Source: Anaerolineae bacterium (GTDB lineage: Bacteria; Chloroflexota; Anaerolineae; Aggregatilineales; Phototrophicaceae). From it: a stretch of DNA of 64,000 nucleotides. The first letter of the stretch is position 1. The number at the start of each line of letters is the position of its first letter. A program made the translations under genes and the position numbers. The stretch lies in contig JAHDWN010000004.1 of the NCBI GenBank assembly GCA_023382675.1, positions 94,750-158,749 on the forward strand, read 5' to 3'. This document shows positions 26,361-35,397 of this stretch, in pieces. Below the pieces are notes generated by a model. That model ran no database searches. It was not told where the DNA came from and saw only the letters and a list, made by a program, of their open reading frames with translations.

Positions 26361-28623
26361 AGAAGATCTGACGCAGCCAATAAGCGCGGTAGGCGCGGGT
26401 TTCATCGATGAGATATTTTAGACGTTCAGGCGCATCCTGCGGTCGTGAGGGTGCTTCGTTCAGCAGCACGCGATAAGCATCGTCGGCCAGGGATACCAGT
26501 CGCATCTGTGTATTGGCGCTTAACCAGCGAAAACAAGCCAGGATCGTCCGTTCAGTTTGCTGTGTCAACGCGGCCAGATCGCTGGCTGTAACGATACCGC
26601 TTTTCTTATTGAGATCATATTTGAGCAGCCCGGCAACCTGCTCGAGCAGCTTGTGCGGCTGGTCGAAAAGTGCGGGGTTGCCAAACAACACCACAGTCTC
26701 CGGTTGCACCGTCTCCAGTGCCGATTCCCACACGAACGGATCGGGCGGGGGCGACCAGACGATCAGAGTCTGCGCCGTGCGCAGATGATGGCGATCAACC
26801 CCGGCGATGTCTGATGCGCCTTCGCGCCACACCAGAACGTCCGGTTTCTCCGCGATGATGGTTTTGAGCGCCGCCTGAGGCGCTGGATGACCGCGATAAT
26901 CGACCACCTGGAACGGCGCTTGACCGCGAAGAGTGAGCGCGGTGTCGTCATCAGATGGATGTGCGTCCAGCCATTCGATCAGCGGTTCTAGCTTGCCATC
27001 GAATAAATTCAGCCGCACCGTGTAGGCGAGATCGAACCGTCCTTGCGGCACCGCGTCCAGATCGCCAAACCACCAGATGACACGGCGCTCATTTTCGTCT
27101 TCATCCACAAGCCGCAGATCAAGATGATCGCCCCGGCTGCCTAGAGTGCGGCGGCTTTTTACGCGCAGATTGCGCGTCGCCAGCGTGAGCGGCGGATTGC
27201 CATTGCCATAGGGGGCGAGCCGCGCCAGCCGCTCCGCAAAGGCGAGATCGACCTCGCCCAGAGCGATAAAAGCGTCGATAGGCAGCCGGGCTTCGATCTC
27301 CGCCGTGCCCAATTGTTCGCGGACGTTCTGCGAAATCCCGCGCCGGAAAGCAAAGATGTGTTCAGCGGGCAACCGCAGCCCGGCAGCCATCGTGTGCCCA
27401 CCATAGCCGGTCAACAGTGCTTCCTGTGAGTGAATCGCTTGGACGATGTTGCAGCCCGCGACCGATCGCGCAGAGCCACTCGCGCGGTCTTCATCTTCCG
27501 AGAGCACAACGACCGGGCGATCATAATCTTCAACCAGACGGCTGGCGACGATGCCGACCACGCCGGTATGCCAATCCGCGCCGCTGACGACCAGCGCGGC
27601 ATACTTGAGCAAGTCAGGCGCGGCCTGGATCTGCTGCTGTGCGGCGGCATAGACCTGGCGCGTCAGAAACCGCCGTTTCTGGTTCAGCCCTTCCAGTTCA
27701 TTAACGCGCTCGGCAATCACAGCCGGATCGCTCGTTGTCAGCAGCTCGACCGCCGGGTTCGCATCGGCCAGTCTGCCCAGCGCATTCAGCCGTGGCCCTA
27801 GCTTGAAACCAATATCCTGTTCCGTCAGGTAATTCGGGTCGATTTCGGCGCGCTCGATCATCGCGCGCAGGCCGGGGCGCGCGCCATTACGAATCACGTC
27901 CAGACCTCGCTGAAGCAGATAGCGCGTGTCGTCTACCTGCACCATGACGTCGGCGACGATGCCGATTGCGACCAGATCGAGCAGATGATCACACGACCGG
28001 CTGCCATACAACGCCTCGACCAGCTTGTACGCCACGCCGACGCCGGGTAACTCGCGCAAGGGATGGCCCACCGGCAGCCGCATCGGATTGACAACTGCCG
28101 CTGCTTTCGGCAGTTCATCCGGCAGCGTGTGATGATCGGTGATTACGACATCGACGCCGCGCGCACGGGCATAAGCGACGGCTTCATGCGCCGCGATGCC
28201 TGTGTCGCAGGTGATGACCAGCCCGACGCCGCCATCCAGCAATCTCTCAAACCGGGGCAGATACACACCGTGTCCCTCGGTGAAGCGATTTGGAATGTAA
28301 TGGCTGACCTGCGCACCCAGATCGCGCAAAGCGGAGACGAGCAGTGTGGTCGATGTTTGCCCATCGACGTCGAAATCACCCCAGACGAGGATGTGCTCAT
28401 GTCCGGCAATCGCTTTCCGAATCCGCTCCACCGCCCGATCCATATCGTCCAGATCGTACGAAGACGCCGGTACATAAGCTGCAGGATCGAGGAATCCCTG
28501 CACCCTGGCAGTTTCAGATAAGCCAAGGCGCGCCAGGCGCTCGGCAATAATGCGCTCACCCCCGGCCAGGGCGAGTAAATCGTCAGAAATATCAACAGGA
28601 GTTGGGTCTTTCCACGTTTTCAT
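26359..28623 (-). CDS. recJ: Single-stranded-DNA-specific exonuclease RecJ
   Basis: A 754-residue protein with the DHH-family core. The metal motif is GDFDVDG (residues 82-88; most RecJ have DYDVDG), then ITCDTGI, and ITDHHTLP with Asp163-His164-His165. A DHHA1 motif GYGGHTMAAGLRL appears near residue 415, followed by the OB-fold domain. It degrades single-stranded DNA 5'->3' in recombination and mismatch repair. Length is about 180 residues more than E. coli RecJ (577). The extra C-terminal part has a P-loop-less, helicase-like or DUF-like appearance and is seen in RecJ from Gram-positive and other phyla. Start ATG 28623. Confidence 0.93.
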   Translation of the reverse strand: MKTWKDPTPVDISDDLLALAGGERIIAERLARLGLSETARVQGFLDPAAYVPASSYDLDDMDRAVERIRKAIAGHEHILVWGDFDVDGQTSTTLLVSALRDLGAQVSHYIPNRFTEGHGVYLPRFERLLDGGVGLVITCDTGIAAHEAVAYARARGVDVVITDHHTLPDELPKAAAVVNPMRLPVGHPLRELPGVGVAYKLVEALYGSRSCDHLLDLVAIGIVADVMVQVDDTRYLLQRGLDVIRNGARPGLRAMIERAEIDPNYLTEQDIGFKLGPRLNALGRLADANPAVELLTTSDPAVIAERVNELEGLNQKRRFLTRQVYAAAQQQIQAAPDLLKYAALVVSGADWHTGVVGIVASRLVEDYDRPVVVLSEDEDRASGSARSVAGCNIVQAIHSQEALLTGYGGHTMAAGLRLPAEHIFAFRRGISQNVREQLGTAEIEARLPIDAFIALGEVDLAFAERLARLAPYGNGNPPLTLATRNLRVKSRRTLGSRGDHLDLRLVDEDENERRVIWWFGDLDAVPQGRFDLAYTVRLNLFDGKLEPLIEWLDAHPSDDDTALTLRGQAPFQVVDYRGHPAPQAALKTIIAEKPDVLVWREGASDIAGVDRHHLRTAQTLIVWSPPPDPFVWESALETVQPETVVLFGNPALFDQPHKLLEQVAGLLKYDLNKKSGIVTASDLAALTQQTERTILACFRWLSANTQMRLVSLADDAYRVLLNEAPSRPQDAPERLKYLIDETRAYRAYWLRQIF

Positions 28624-28747
28624 GCGTATAGCTTAGCAGGAGATGGACCCATTGCGCACGCGAATTCCATGGGCGTGCCGGTGATGCGGGCAAATCAAGA
28701 GAAGGATCGCAGACTTTGCATCCGCTGCCCTGAAGCTTGGACGAGGA

Positions 28748-29839
28748 CTACTGCGCGCGCGAATCGTAGTAACAGGGCACGCCTAACATCTGGGCAATGT
28801 GCAGGCCAAGCGCTTGCAGCGACGTTTGAGCTGCCGCAGGTGTGAGCAAGAACACCCCATTCTGGTAGGTCTGCAAGCCTGATTCGGCTTCCGGGCTGAG
28901 TTTGAGATCTGTCGCGCCCTGCGTGAGCACGTGCTGAAACCGCCCATCAACAAGCTGGAGGTTCATCTCGCCGTAGGGAATCGGCTGGATACCGTTCTTG
29001 CGGGGTTTCTGCACAATCTGGCTGATGTACACCGCCTGGAGATCGTCCACCTCATGGCGCCAGCGTTCATTGCCACGACGCAGGCCACGAATTGCCTTTG
29101 CTTCAGGATGGACAACCAGGCGGTCGATCTGCTTGTCAGGCAAAAGCAGGGCACGGAGCGCCAGCACAAACAGCAGCAACGCCGCCCCCAGACCAACGTA
29201 GGGCAAGAATTCCGGGCGCGGCAGCGCAATACCATTGGTCAACGTCAAGCCGGACAAGGCCAGATAGATGATTGAAAGCAGCAGATACCAGATGCCTCGC
29301 AGGAATCGAGAGCGCCCAACCTGGGCATCACGGACGGCTTCAATCTGGCCGTTGTCGCGCAAACTGACCGACCATTCATCGAGCTTGTCGGGCAAGGGTG
29401 GCAGCGCAACCGGCGCTTCTACCGCCGGGCTGACTCGTGGCGGCACAAAATAAAACGGTCGATCTACCGTTTGCGCCAATGACTCGGCTGCCTGCCGGGC
29501 GACTTCTTCCAGAAGCTGCCCATCCGGGTCCGGCCAGTGGACCAGCTCGCACCAGCGGCTGCCGCGTGGGCGGGCAAGCTCAGGCTCAAGCAAGAAGCCC
29601 AGATGCCACGACTCGTCTTCATTTGACCAGCCCAAGACGATACGCTGGATGTACTGCGTAGGCAAAATGCCAGTGTCGGGCAGTCTGCGTGTGCTGCCAA
29701 ACGCCGGGATATAACGCAGCGGCTCATGGAGATTTACTTCGACCAGGGATTGTTCCAAATCAGCGCCATTAGCAAACAAACGCCAGCTCTGGGGTCGGAT
29801 TTCGATGGACAGATTGCCACCTGCGGAGATGCGATTCAT
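28748..29839 (-). CDS. Hypothetical protein with two transmembrane helices
   Basis: A protein of about 363 residues that I do not recognise. The N-terminal 170 residues look soluble and beta-rich (LSIEIRPQSWRLFANGADLEQSL, then RIVLGWSNEDESWHLGFLLEPEL). Two adjacent helices follow near residues 190-235 (FLRGIWYLLLSIIYLALSGLTL and GLGAALLLFVLALRALLL), then a further soluble domain (RLVVHPEAKAIRGLRRGNERWRHEVDDLQAVYIS). The soluble-TM-TM-soluble plan suggests a membrane-anchored PH-like or sensor protein. A TTG at 29869 could be the start; ATG 29839 is more likely. It lies 80 bp downstream of the cyclase pair on the same strand, so it may be in that operon. Confidence 0.7.
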   Translation of the reverse strand: MNRISAGGNLSIEIRPQSWRLFANGADLEQSLVEVNLHEPLRYIPAFGSTRRLPDTGILPTQYIQRIVLGWSNEDESWHLGFLLEPELARPRGSRWCELVHWPDPDGQLLEEVARQAAESLAQTVDRPFYFVPPRVSPAVEAPVALPPLPDKLDEWSVSLRDNGQIEAVRDAQVGRSRFLRGIWYLLLSIIYLALSGLTLTNGIALPRPEFLPYVGLGAALLLFVLALRALLLPDKQIDRLVVHPEAKAIRGLRRGNERWRHEVDDLQAVYISQIVQKPRKNGIQPIPYGEMNLQLVDGRFQHVLTQGATDLKLSPEAESGLQTYQNGVFLLTPAAAQTSLQALGLHIAQMLGVPCYYDSRAQ

Positions 29840-29919
29840 GCGCGGGTCTCGCCATGTAAAGGGATTCAAACATGCTCGAACAATAAGAGTCTACTCGACA
29901 GCGCATTTCATGACAATCG

Positions 29920-31719
29920 CTAATCCATTCGGACGGCTGGTGTCTGGCCTGTATGCCGTCTGCGCCGCAGCACCCGGTAGACAGTTGGTATCTCGAATTT
30001 CTGTTTCAAATCACGGGGAGCCATAGCCTCACATTCAAAATCATCTTCCACCAACGTATGTGTTTCACTGCTCAACAAAATCTCGCCTGGGTGTGCCATC
30101 TCCTGTAGCCACTTGCTGATTTCGATAGCTTCGCCAATAGCGGCGAACTCTCGTCGTTCAGCGCTGCCGATATTCCCCAGGATGGCGTTTCCCGTATGAA
30201 TGCCAATCCCAAAATGCAATTGAAAAGGCGCATCCAACTGTTCATGCAGCGCCAGAACCGCCCGCATTGTGCGCAGCGCCGCCCTGACGGCGCGCCGTGC
30301 GTGATCAGGCTGCGGGTTCAGAGGTGTATTGAATAGGCCGGTCACAGCATCGCCAATGTACTTATCGACGACGCCTTGATAACGGTTGACAGCATCGCTC
30401 GCTGCCCCAAGATAGCGGTTGATGATTTGCATCAGCAACTCAGGTTCCAGATGTTCGCTGAACTGTGAAAAACCGCGCACGTCGGCGAAAAAAGCGGTGA
30501 TCTCACGCTCCTGACCGCCGAACCCAGACAGATCGACACTGCGAATATTCTCCACCAGCGCCAGCGGCAAATACCGGCGCGCAGTCGTGAGCTGGGCTTC
30601 ACGGCGCTTGGTGTCCGTCAGATCGTCCAGCACCATGGCGACACCTTGCAGCACTCCATCCGCGTCTTGCAGCGGCGACATCGTGATCTTCCAGTCGCGC
30701 TGCCCAAGCGAGGCAATCTCGACTTGCGTGACGAGTTGCTCAACCGATCGAGAGGTTTGCACACGCGCCAATTTTTCCTGGAATGTATTGTTGGGCGTGC
30801 TCAACACCTGCCAGAGATTTTTACCGCTGATCTGTGCTGCTTTAGCGCCGATCATTTGTTCCGCAGCGGTATTGATGCTGATGATGCGCGCCTGGAGATC
30901 CAGCGTGATCACGCCGCTGATGATGGACGCAAAGACATTCGCCATCAGATCGCGGATCCGTGCGATTTCGTTCAGTTGAGCACGCGCGGCATCGAAGAGC
31001 CGGGCATTTTGCAGGGCAACCGCCGCTTGATCGGCAAAGGCGCGCAGAAGATTAAGCTCGTACTCGTTGAAGACCCCGGCGAGAATGCGGTTATCGCAGT
31101 AGACGACGCCGATCACCTCATTGCCCACGTAAAGGGGCACGGCCAGAATACTGCGAAACGCACCGCGCATAATGCTATGCTGCAAATGAAACCGAGGATC
31201 GCTGCCCGCATTATCGGTCAGGATCGCCTCGCCCGTCTTGACAACCTGGTTGATGATCGTGCTGCTGAACGAGAAGTCGGAGCTATCGAGCGTCTCGCGA
31301 TCAAAATCGCGCGCCACCCGCACGTCCAGTTCGCCGGAGTCGTCCTTGAGCATGACGAAGCCGCGCTCTGCGCCGGTCAATGAAATGACAGTATCGATCA
31401 CGTTGTTGAGCACGTCGCTCACTGCCAGCGTCGAGGTCATCAACGCCGTGGTTTCTGCCAGCGCGCGCAACTGCCGCAGTTCGACTTGAGCGCCGGAAAC
31501 CGACATCGTCAGGCCATTCAGAGTCGAGGTGATAGTGTTCATGACCGCCATCACCCCCGACGGCACATTCATGCCGTATTGGCGCAGAGCGTCTTGCTGA
31601 CCACGGAGGAGCGTATGGGCCTGATCCGAGGTGTGGATAAGCTGTCGAAGTTCTTCCTGCGCCGTATGCTGAGTATCGTCTATTCGGAATGAGTCGGTCG
31701 CACCAAGATTATCGTTCAC
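29920..31719 (-). CDS. GAF-PAS-class III cyclase, metal-site (C1-like) subunit
   Basis: A 599-residue protein: N-terminal coiled coil, GAF domain (about residues 85-240), PAS domain (about 255-375), and class III nucleotide cyclase domain (about 405-575). The cyclase keeps both metal-binding aspartates, Asp413 in FFADVRGF and Asp457 in DKYIGDAV. The usual GDxVNxAxRLE motif reads GEAIEISKWLQ, so the transition-state Asn is Glu533 and Arg is Trp537; the base-selecting position is Ala526. A homodimer should therefore be inactive, and it needs a partner that supplies Asn and Arg. The GTG start at 31719 overlaps the upstream gene's stop by 4 nt (GTGA). A longer frame to 31782 exists but is less likely. 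Confidence 0.88.
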   Translation of the reverse strand: MNDNLGATDSFRIDDTQHTAQEELRQLIHTSDQAHTLLRGQQDALRQYGMNVPSGVMAVMNTITSTLNGLTMSVSGAQVELRQLRALAETTALMTSTLAVSDVLNNVIDTVISLTGAERGFVMLKDDSGELDVRVARDFDRETLDSSDFSFSSTIINQVVKTGEAILTDNAGSDPRFHLQHSIMRGAFRSILAVPLYVGNEVIGVVYCDNRILAGVFNEYELNLLRAFADQAAVALQNARLFDAARAQLNEIARIRDLMANVFASIISGVITLDLQARIISINTAAEQMIGAKAAQISGKNLWQVLSTPNNTFQEKLARVQTSRSVEQLVTQVEIASLGQRDWKITMSPLQDADGVLQGVAMVLDDLTDTKRREAQLTTARRYLPLALVENIRSVDLSGFGGQEREITAFFADVRGFSQFSEHLEPELLMQIINRYLGAASDAVNRYQGVVDKYIGDAVTGLFNTPLNPQPDHARRAVRAALRTMRAVLALHEQLDAPFQLHFGIGIHTGNAILGNIGSAERREFAAIGEAIEISKWLQEMAHPGEILLSSETHTLVEDDFECEAMAPRDLKQKFEIPTVYRVLRRRRHTGQTPAVRMD

Positions 31720-33440
31720 GCGTTCGTCACCTTGTAGATGCGGGTCAACTGCTGGCGACCTTTCACCTGGATGGCCGGACATTCTTCACAGCGTGATCCG
31801 GATGGAAGCTTGCCTTGTACACGATTCATGGTCTCTTCGCTGATCAAGATCTGGCCGCCGCTAGCATACTCCTCCAGGCGTTTAGCGAGGTTGATGCTGT
31901 CTCCCAGGGCCGTGAAGCTGCGGCGCTGAACACCACCGATATTGCCCATGGTCGCCACGCCGGTGTGAATGCCGATGCGATACGAAGGTTGATGATTGTC
32001 GATGCCATGCCGCGCATTTAGGGTTTGAATCGCATCTTGCAGTTGGAGGGCTGTCTCCAGGGCGCGGGCTGCATGGTCGGCCTGAGGATTAAGCTGCGTA
32101 TTGTAGAGCGCCATGATCTCCTGGCCCATGTACTTGTCGATCAGCCCGCCTGCGTTATGGACAATCGTGGTGATCGTTTCCAAATACAGGTTGAGTGTGT
32201 CCATCATCTGGGCAGTTCCACGCGCGCCAAACTGCGCCAGCGGCCCCATATCGACGAACATGCAACTGACTTCTCGGCGCTCGCCGCCCAACCCCAACGA
32301 TGCAATCTCGTGAATATTCTCGATCATGCCCGGAGGTAGATAACGCCGCAGCAGATCAAGCGTCTCTTCGTTCGCGCGCTGGTGGGTCAGGTCATCCAAC
32401 ACAACGATGACGCCGTCTTCTTCGCCTTCGTGGCTCTTGAGCGGGCCAACCTTCAAATTGAGCACGACACGGCCACGGCCATGGACTTCGGTTTCGACTT
32501 CGAATTCCTGGCTCTGGTGGTGTTCGCGCACAGACAACAGCGCATCTTCTACATCAAGGGGGAGCAGCGGCAGAACATCGCGCAGGGGTTTTCGATGCGC
32601 TGTTTTCGTAGATAGACGCAGCATTCTGGCGGCTGCCGCGTTCCAGGCAATCACAAGGTCGTTTACATCGGCTGTGACCACCCCGCTGGCAATCGAGGCA
32701 AACACGTTTTCCATCAATTCCGTCGCCTGGGTGATTTCACGCAGATTCGCCTGAACGCTCACGAACAACCGCGCATTAGCGATGGCGACCGCGATTTGAT
32801 TGGCGATGGCACTTAGAAGCGTCAGCTCGCGCCCGGTAAAGACCGCCACCCGCAAACGATTGTCGGCGTAAATCACGCCTTCAGTTTTCCCCTTGAACAC
32901 GAGTGGGACACAGAGCACCGAACGCAGCACATAGCGTGTAACCGTTGCGCTCCCGGCGATGCGCGGGTCGTGGGCGGCATTGTCTGTCAGCAGCGGCTTG
33001 CCGCTCGTCATCACCTGGTTGATGATCGATTGGCTCAGGCCTTCATCGTCCTCACCCGGCACGCGCGTCCGTGCCAGGTAGGTTTCGAGCTTACCCTCGT
33101 CGTTCGTGAGCAAAATGTAGCCTCGCTCTGCGCCCGTAAATTGCAGGACGGCATCCATGGCGCGTTCGAGCACGGTGTCTAGCTCGAAAGACGAATTGAT
33201 GAGTGCGGACGTATGCACAAGCGCACGCAGTTGCCGCAGTTCTGCTGCATCATTGTTAAGCAGATTTCCCAACCGTCCGATTCCGCTTTCGACCGCCAGC
33301 AGCAAATTGACCAGGCCAGGCTGAAGCGACAGTCCACGTAGCTGCAGCAATTCCTGCTGGCGTTGCAGTGCGGCGGTGACTTCGCTGGCTTTGCTCCCCA
33401 GTTGAGATACCTGCTCGCGGGCTTGTTCCGGGCTTGTCAT
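31716..33440 (-). CDS. GAF-PAS-class III cyclase, catalytic-residue (C2-like) subunit
   Basis: A 574-residue paralogue of the next gene: coiled coil, GAF (about residues 70-225), PAS (about 240-355), cyclase (about 385-560). It keeps Asp397 (FVDM) but the second metal aspartate is Gln440 (DKYMGQEIM), and the first motif has lost the usual RGFT. It keeps Lys436, Thr510 at the base-selecting position, and Asn517/Arg521 in GDSINLAKRLE. This is the reverse of the partner's losses. It therefore looks like a C2-type subunit that complements the neighbour. The start ATG 33440 has GAGGTG 4 nt upstream. It is the first gene of the operon and lies divergent from the TPR gene. Confidence 0.88.
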   Translation of the reverse strand: MTSPEQAREQVSQLGSKASEVTAALQRQQELLQLRGLSLQPGLVNLLLAVESGIGRLGNLLNNDAAELRQLRALVHTSALINSSFELDTVLERAMDAVLQFTGAERGYILLTNDEGKLETYLARTRVPGEDDEGLSQSIINQVMTSGKPLLTDNAAHDPRIAGSATVTRYVLRSVLCVPLVFKGKTEGVIYADNRLRVAVFTGRELTLLSAIANQIAVAIANARLFVSVQANLREITQATELMENVFASIASGVVTADVNDLVIAWNAAAARMLRLSTKTAHRKPLRDVLPLLPLDVEDALLSVREHHQSQEFEVETEVHGRGRVVLNLKVGPLKSHEGEEDGVIVVLDDLTHQRANEETLDLLRRYLPPGMIENIHEIASLGLGGERREVSCMFVDMGPLAQFGARGTAQMMDTLNLYLETITTIVHNAGGLIDKYMGQEIMALYNTQLNPQADHAARALETALQLQDAIQTLNARHGIDNHQPSYRIGIHTGVATMGNIGGVQRRSFTALGDSINLAKRLEEYASGGQILISEETMNRVQGKLPSGSRCEECPAIQVKGRQQLTRIYKVTNA

Positions 33441-33551
33441 CGTCACCTCAATTCAATCTACACCGATTATACGCACATTCTGGCGTGCCGCTGGTGAGTT
33501 TGTTAAACTCCATTAATTCATTCATGCTAGAGCGACCGTGGATTTATTCTT

Positions 33552-34772
33552 ATGCGCATCAAGCGGAACCAAAGCCGGCTTTCGTTTCGTCACCGTCGCC
33601 GGCGCGGTGGCTGCATGTCGTTAGCAGTCATCATCGGCTTGATTGCGGGAATCCTGCTCATCTCCTGGAGTTGGGTGGAAAGACGCATAACCGCGCTATC
33701 GCCACCGCCAGATGAAAGCGATCTGGTCAACGGCGCGTTGGAAGCATTTGAACGCGGCGACCTCGACAACGCGATTGTCATGGCGCGCGAAGCCCTTGTG
33801 AATAACCCCAGTCAGATTGACGCTGTCATATTGCTGTCGCGCGCGCTGATCTACCGCAGCTATCAGGACTACGACACGGAGAGCGATCGCGCGGCGGCAC
33901 TCGAACTGACGACCGAACTGATTCAACGTTATCCCACAAACCCCGATCTGCGTGCGGCACACGCCTTTGCGCTCCAAGCCAACCGGCAACCGGCGGCGGC
34001 GGCGGACGCCGCCCGGCGTGTTCTGGAGGAGAATCCAGACCATGGCCTTGCGCGTGTCTCGCTGGCGCTGGCCTATGCCGTCGCCGGCAGCAATGAGTTT
34101 GCGCTACGCGAGAGTCTCCAGGCAGTGCGCGCGCATCCGAGTATGATGGATGCCCAACGCGCGCTCGCCATCAGCTACGGCGATAACGGCAATTATGAAA
34201 GCGCAGTTCACAGTGTCGAAAGCGCCATCAGCTTGAATGGTCGCATGATTCCGCTCTATTTTGAACGCGCCTTGTATGCACTCCAATTGGGCGATATCGA
34301 CTCGGCCACCTACGCCTACATGCAGGTGCTGGCGCTCGACTCGGAGAATGTCAAAGCCCGCCTGCGTCTCTGCGAGTTGAGCAGCCTGCTGCGCGAGCGG
34401 GATGCGGCCATTGACTATTGCACAGCCGTGACAGAACGCGCGCCACGCTGGGCAGATGGCTGGTATCAATTGGGGCGCGAGTATTTTTTGCAGGGCAATT
34501 TTGAGGCTGCGCAGACGAATCTCCACCAGTGTTCGACGCTTCAAGTAATGCAAGAGATCCCGATAGAAGAGCGGCGCCTGGAGTGTTGGTATCTTCAAGG
34601 ACAGGCAGCCGAGATCCGTGGCGATTGCCCCGCGCTGGTGGCAACGTACAACGAATTCCGCGCCATGACGGCCAACAGCGATATCGCGCAAACCTGGACG
34701 TATCCTCCGGAAGGCCCGCCTGGTTGCACAAACTCCGCCCCGGCTACGTCCAATCAAACCGGTGGTTCTTGA
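33552..34772 (+). CDS. Membrane-anchored TPR protein
   Basis: A 406-residue protein with a basic N-terminus (RIKRNQSRLSFRHRRRRGG), one transmembrane helix near residues 22-42, and then six to eight tetratricopeptide repeats (for example SDLVNGALEAFERGDLDNAI and FLQGNFEAAQTNLHQ). TPR arrays hold protein partners; the repeats would be outside the cell if the positive-inside rule applies. The C-terminus is Ser/Thr/Asn-rich. The partner is unknown. It is divergent from the cyclase operon with a 111-bp gap, so shared control is possible but not shown. Confidence 0.8.
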   Translation: MRIKRNQSRLSFRHRRRRGGCMSLAVIIGLIAGILLISWSWVERRITALSPPPDESDLVNGALEAFERGDLDNAIVMAREALVNNPSQIDAVILLSRALIYRSYQDYDTESDRAAALELTTELIQRYPTNPDLRAAHAFALQANRQPAAAADAARRVLEENPDHGLARVSLALAYAVAGSNEFALRESLQAVRAHPSMMDAQRALAISYGDNGNYESAVHSVESAISLNGRMIPLYFERALYALQLGDIDSATYAYMQVLALDSENVKARLRLCELSSLLRERDAAIDYCTAVTERAPRWADGWYQLGREYFLQGNFEAAQTNLHQCSTLQVMQEIPIEERRLECWYLQGQAAEIRGDCPALVATYNEFRAMTANSDIAQTWTYPPEGPPGCTNSAPATSNQTGGS

Positions 34773-34834
34773 CGTGCCGATCAAGCCTGCACATGATTGA
34801 TTGCATCGTCAGCCACAGCCCTGGATAATCAAAT

Positions 34835-35317
34835 ATGCACACCCCCGAACAGCGCACTGCACTGATCGCGAACATCCGCGCCCTGCCTGAACAACTTGCA
34901 GCCGCCATCGAAGGCTGGAGCGACAGCCAGCTTGATTTTCGCCCGGCCAGCGATGAGTGGTGCGCGCGCCAGATTGTCCACCACGTCGCCGATTCGCATA
35001 TGAATTCATTCATCCGTATGAAGCTGGCGTTGACCGAGGATACACCGACGATCAGACCCTACGATCAGGTGGCCTGGGCAGAAATGGTAGATACTACCCA
35101 ACCGCCAGTCGAGTATTCCTTGAATCTGCTGCGTGGGCTGCATAGGCGCTGGGTGGCGCTCTGGGAAAGCCTGAGCGAGGCCGATTACCAGCGGCGTTAC
35201 TTTCACCCCGAAAACAAAGCCTATACAACGCTGGATGAGCATCTGGCGACTTACAGCCAGCATGGGCTTGATCACATCGAACAGATCGCTCGCATTGCTC
35301 GCGCGCAGGGTTGGTAA
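34835..35317 (+). CDS. DinB/YfiT-like metal-dependent protein
   Basis: A 160-residue four-helix-bundle protein of the DinB superfamily, close to the YfiT/BstA branch. Likely metal ligands are in IVHHVADSHMNSF (His49-50, His55 region) and HGLDHIEQI near residues 145-153, spacing typical of the three-His site. DinB-like proteins include thiol-S-transferases and damage-inducible proteins of unknown activity. I see no domain beyond this fold. It starts about 60 bp after the TPR gene and precedes moxR. Confidence 0.8.
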   Translation: MHTPEQRTALIANIRALPEQLAAAIEGWSDSQLDFRPASDEWCARQIVHHVADSHMNSFIRMKLALTEDTPTIRPYDQVAWAEMVDTTQPPVEYSLNLLRGLHRRWVALWESLSEADYQRRYFHPENKAYTTLDEHLATYSQHGLDHIEQIARIARAQGW

Positions 35318-35397
35318 GCACCAGATTTGAGCCAACCCGGTAGTTTCGCGGTATTCTTCTCTACATCATTGAGCCCAAAACTGTTGGAGAAGATGGG

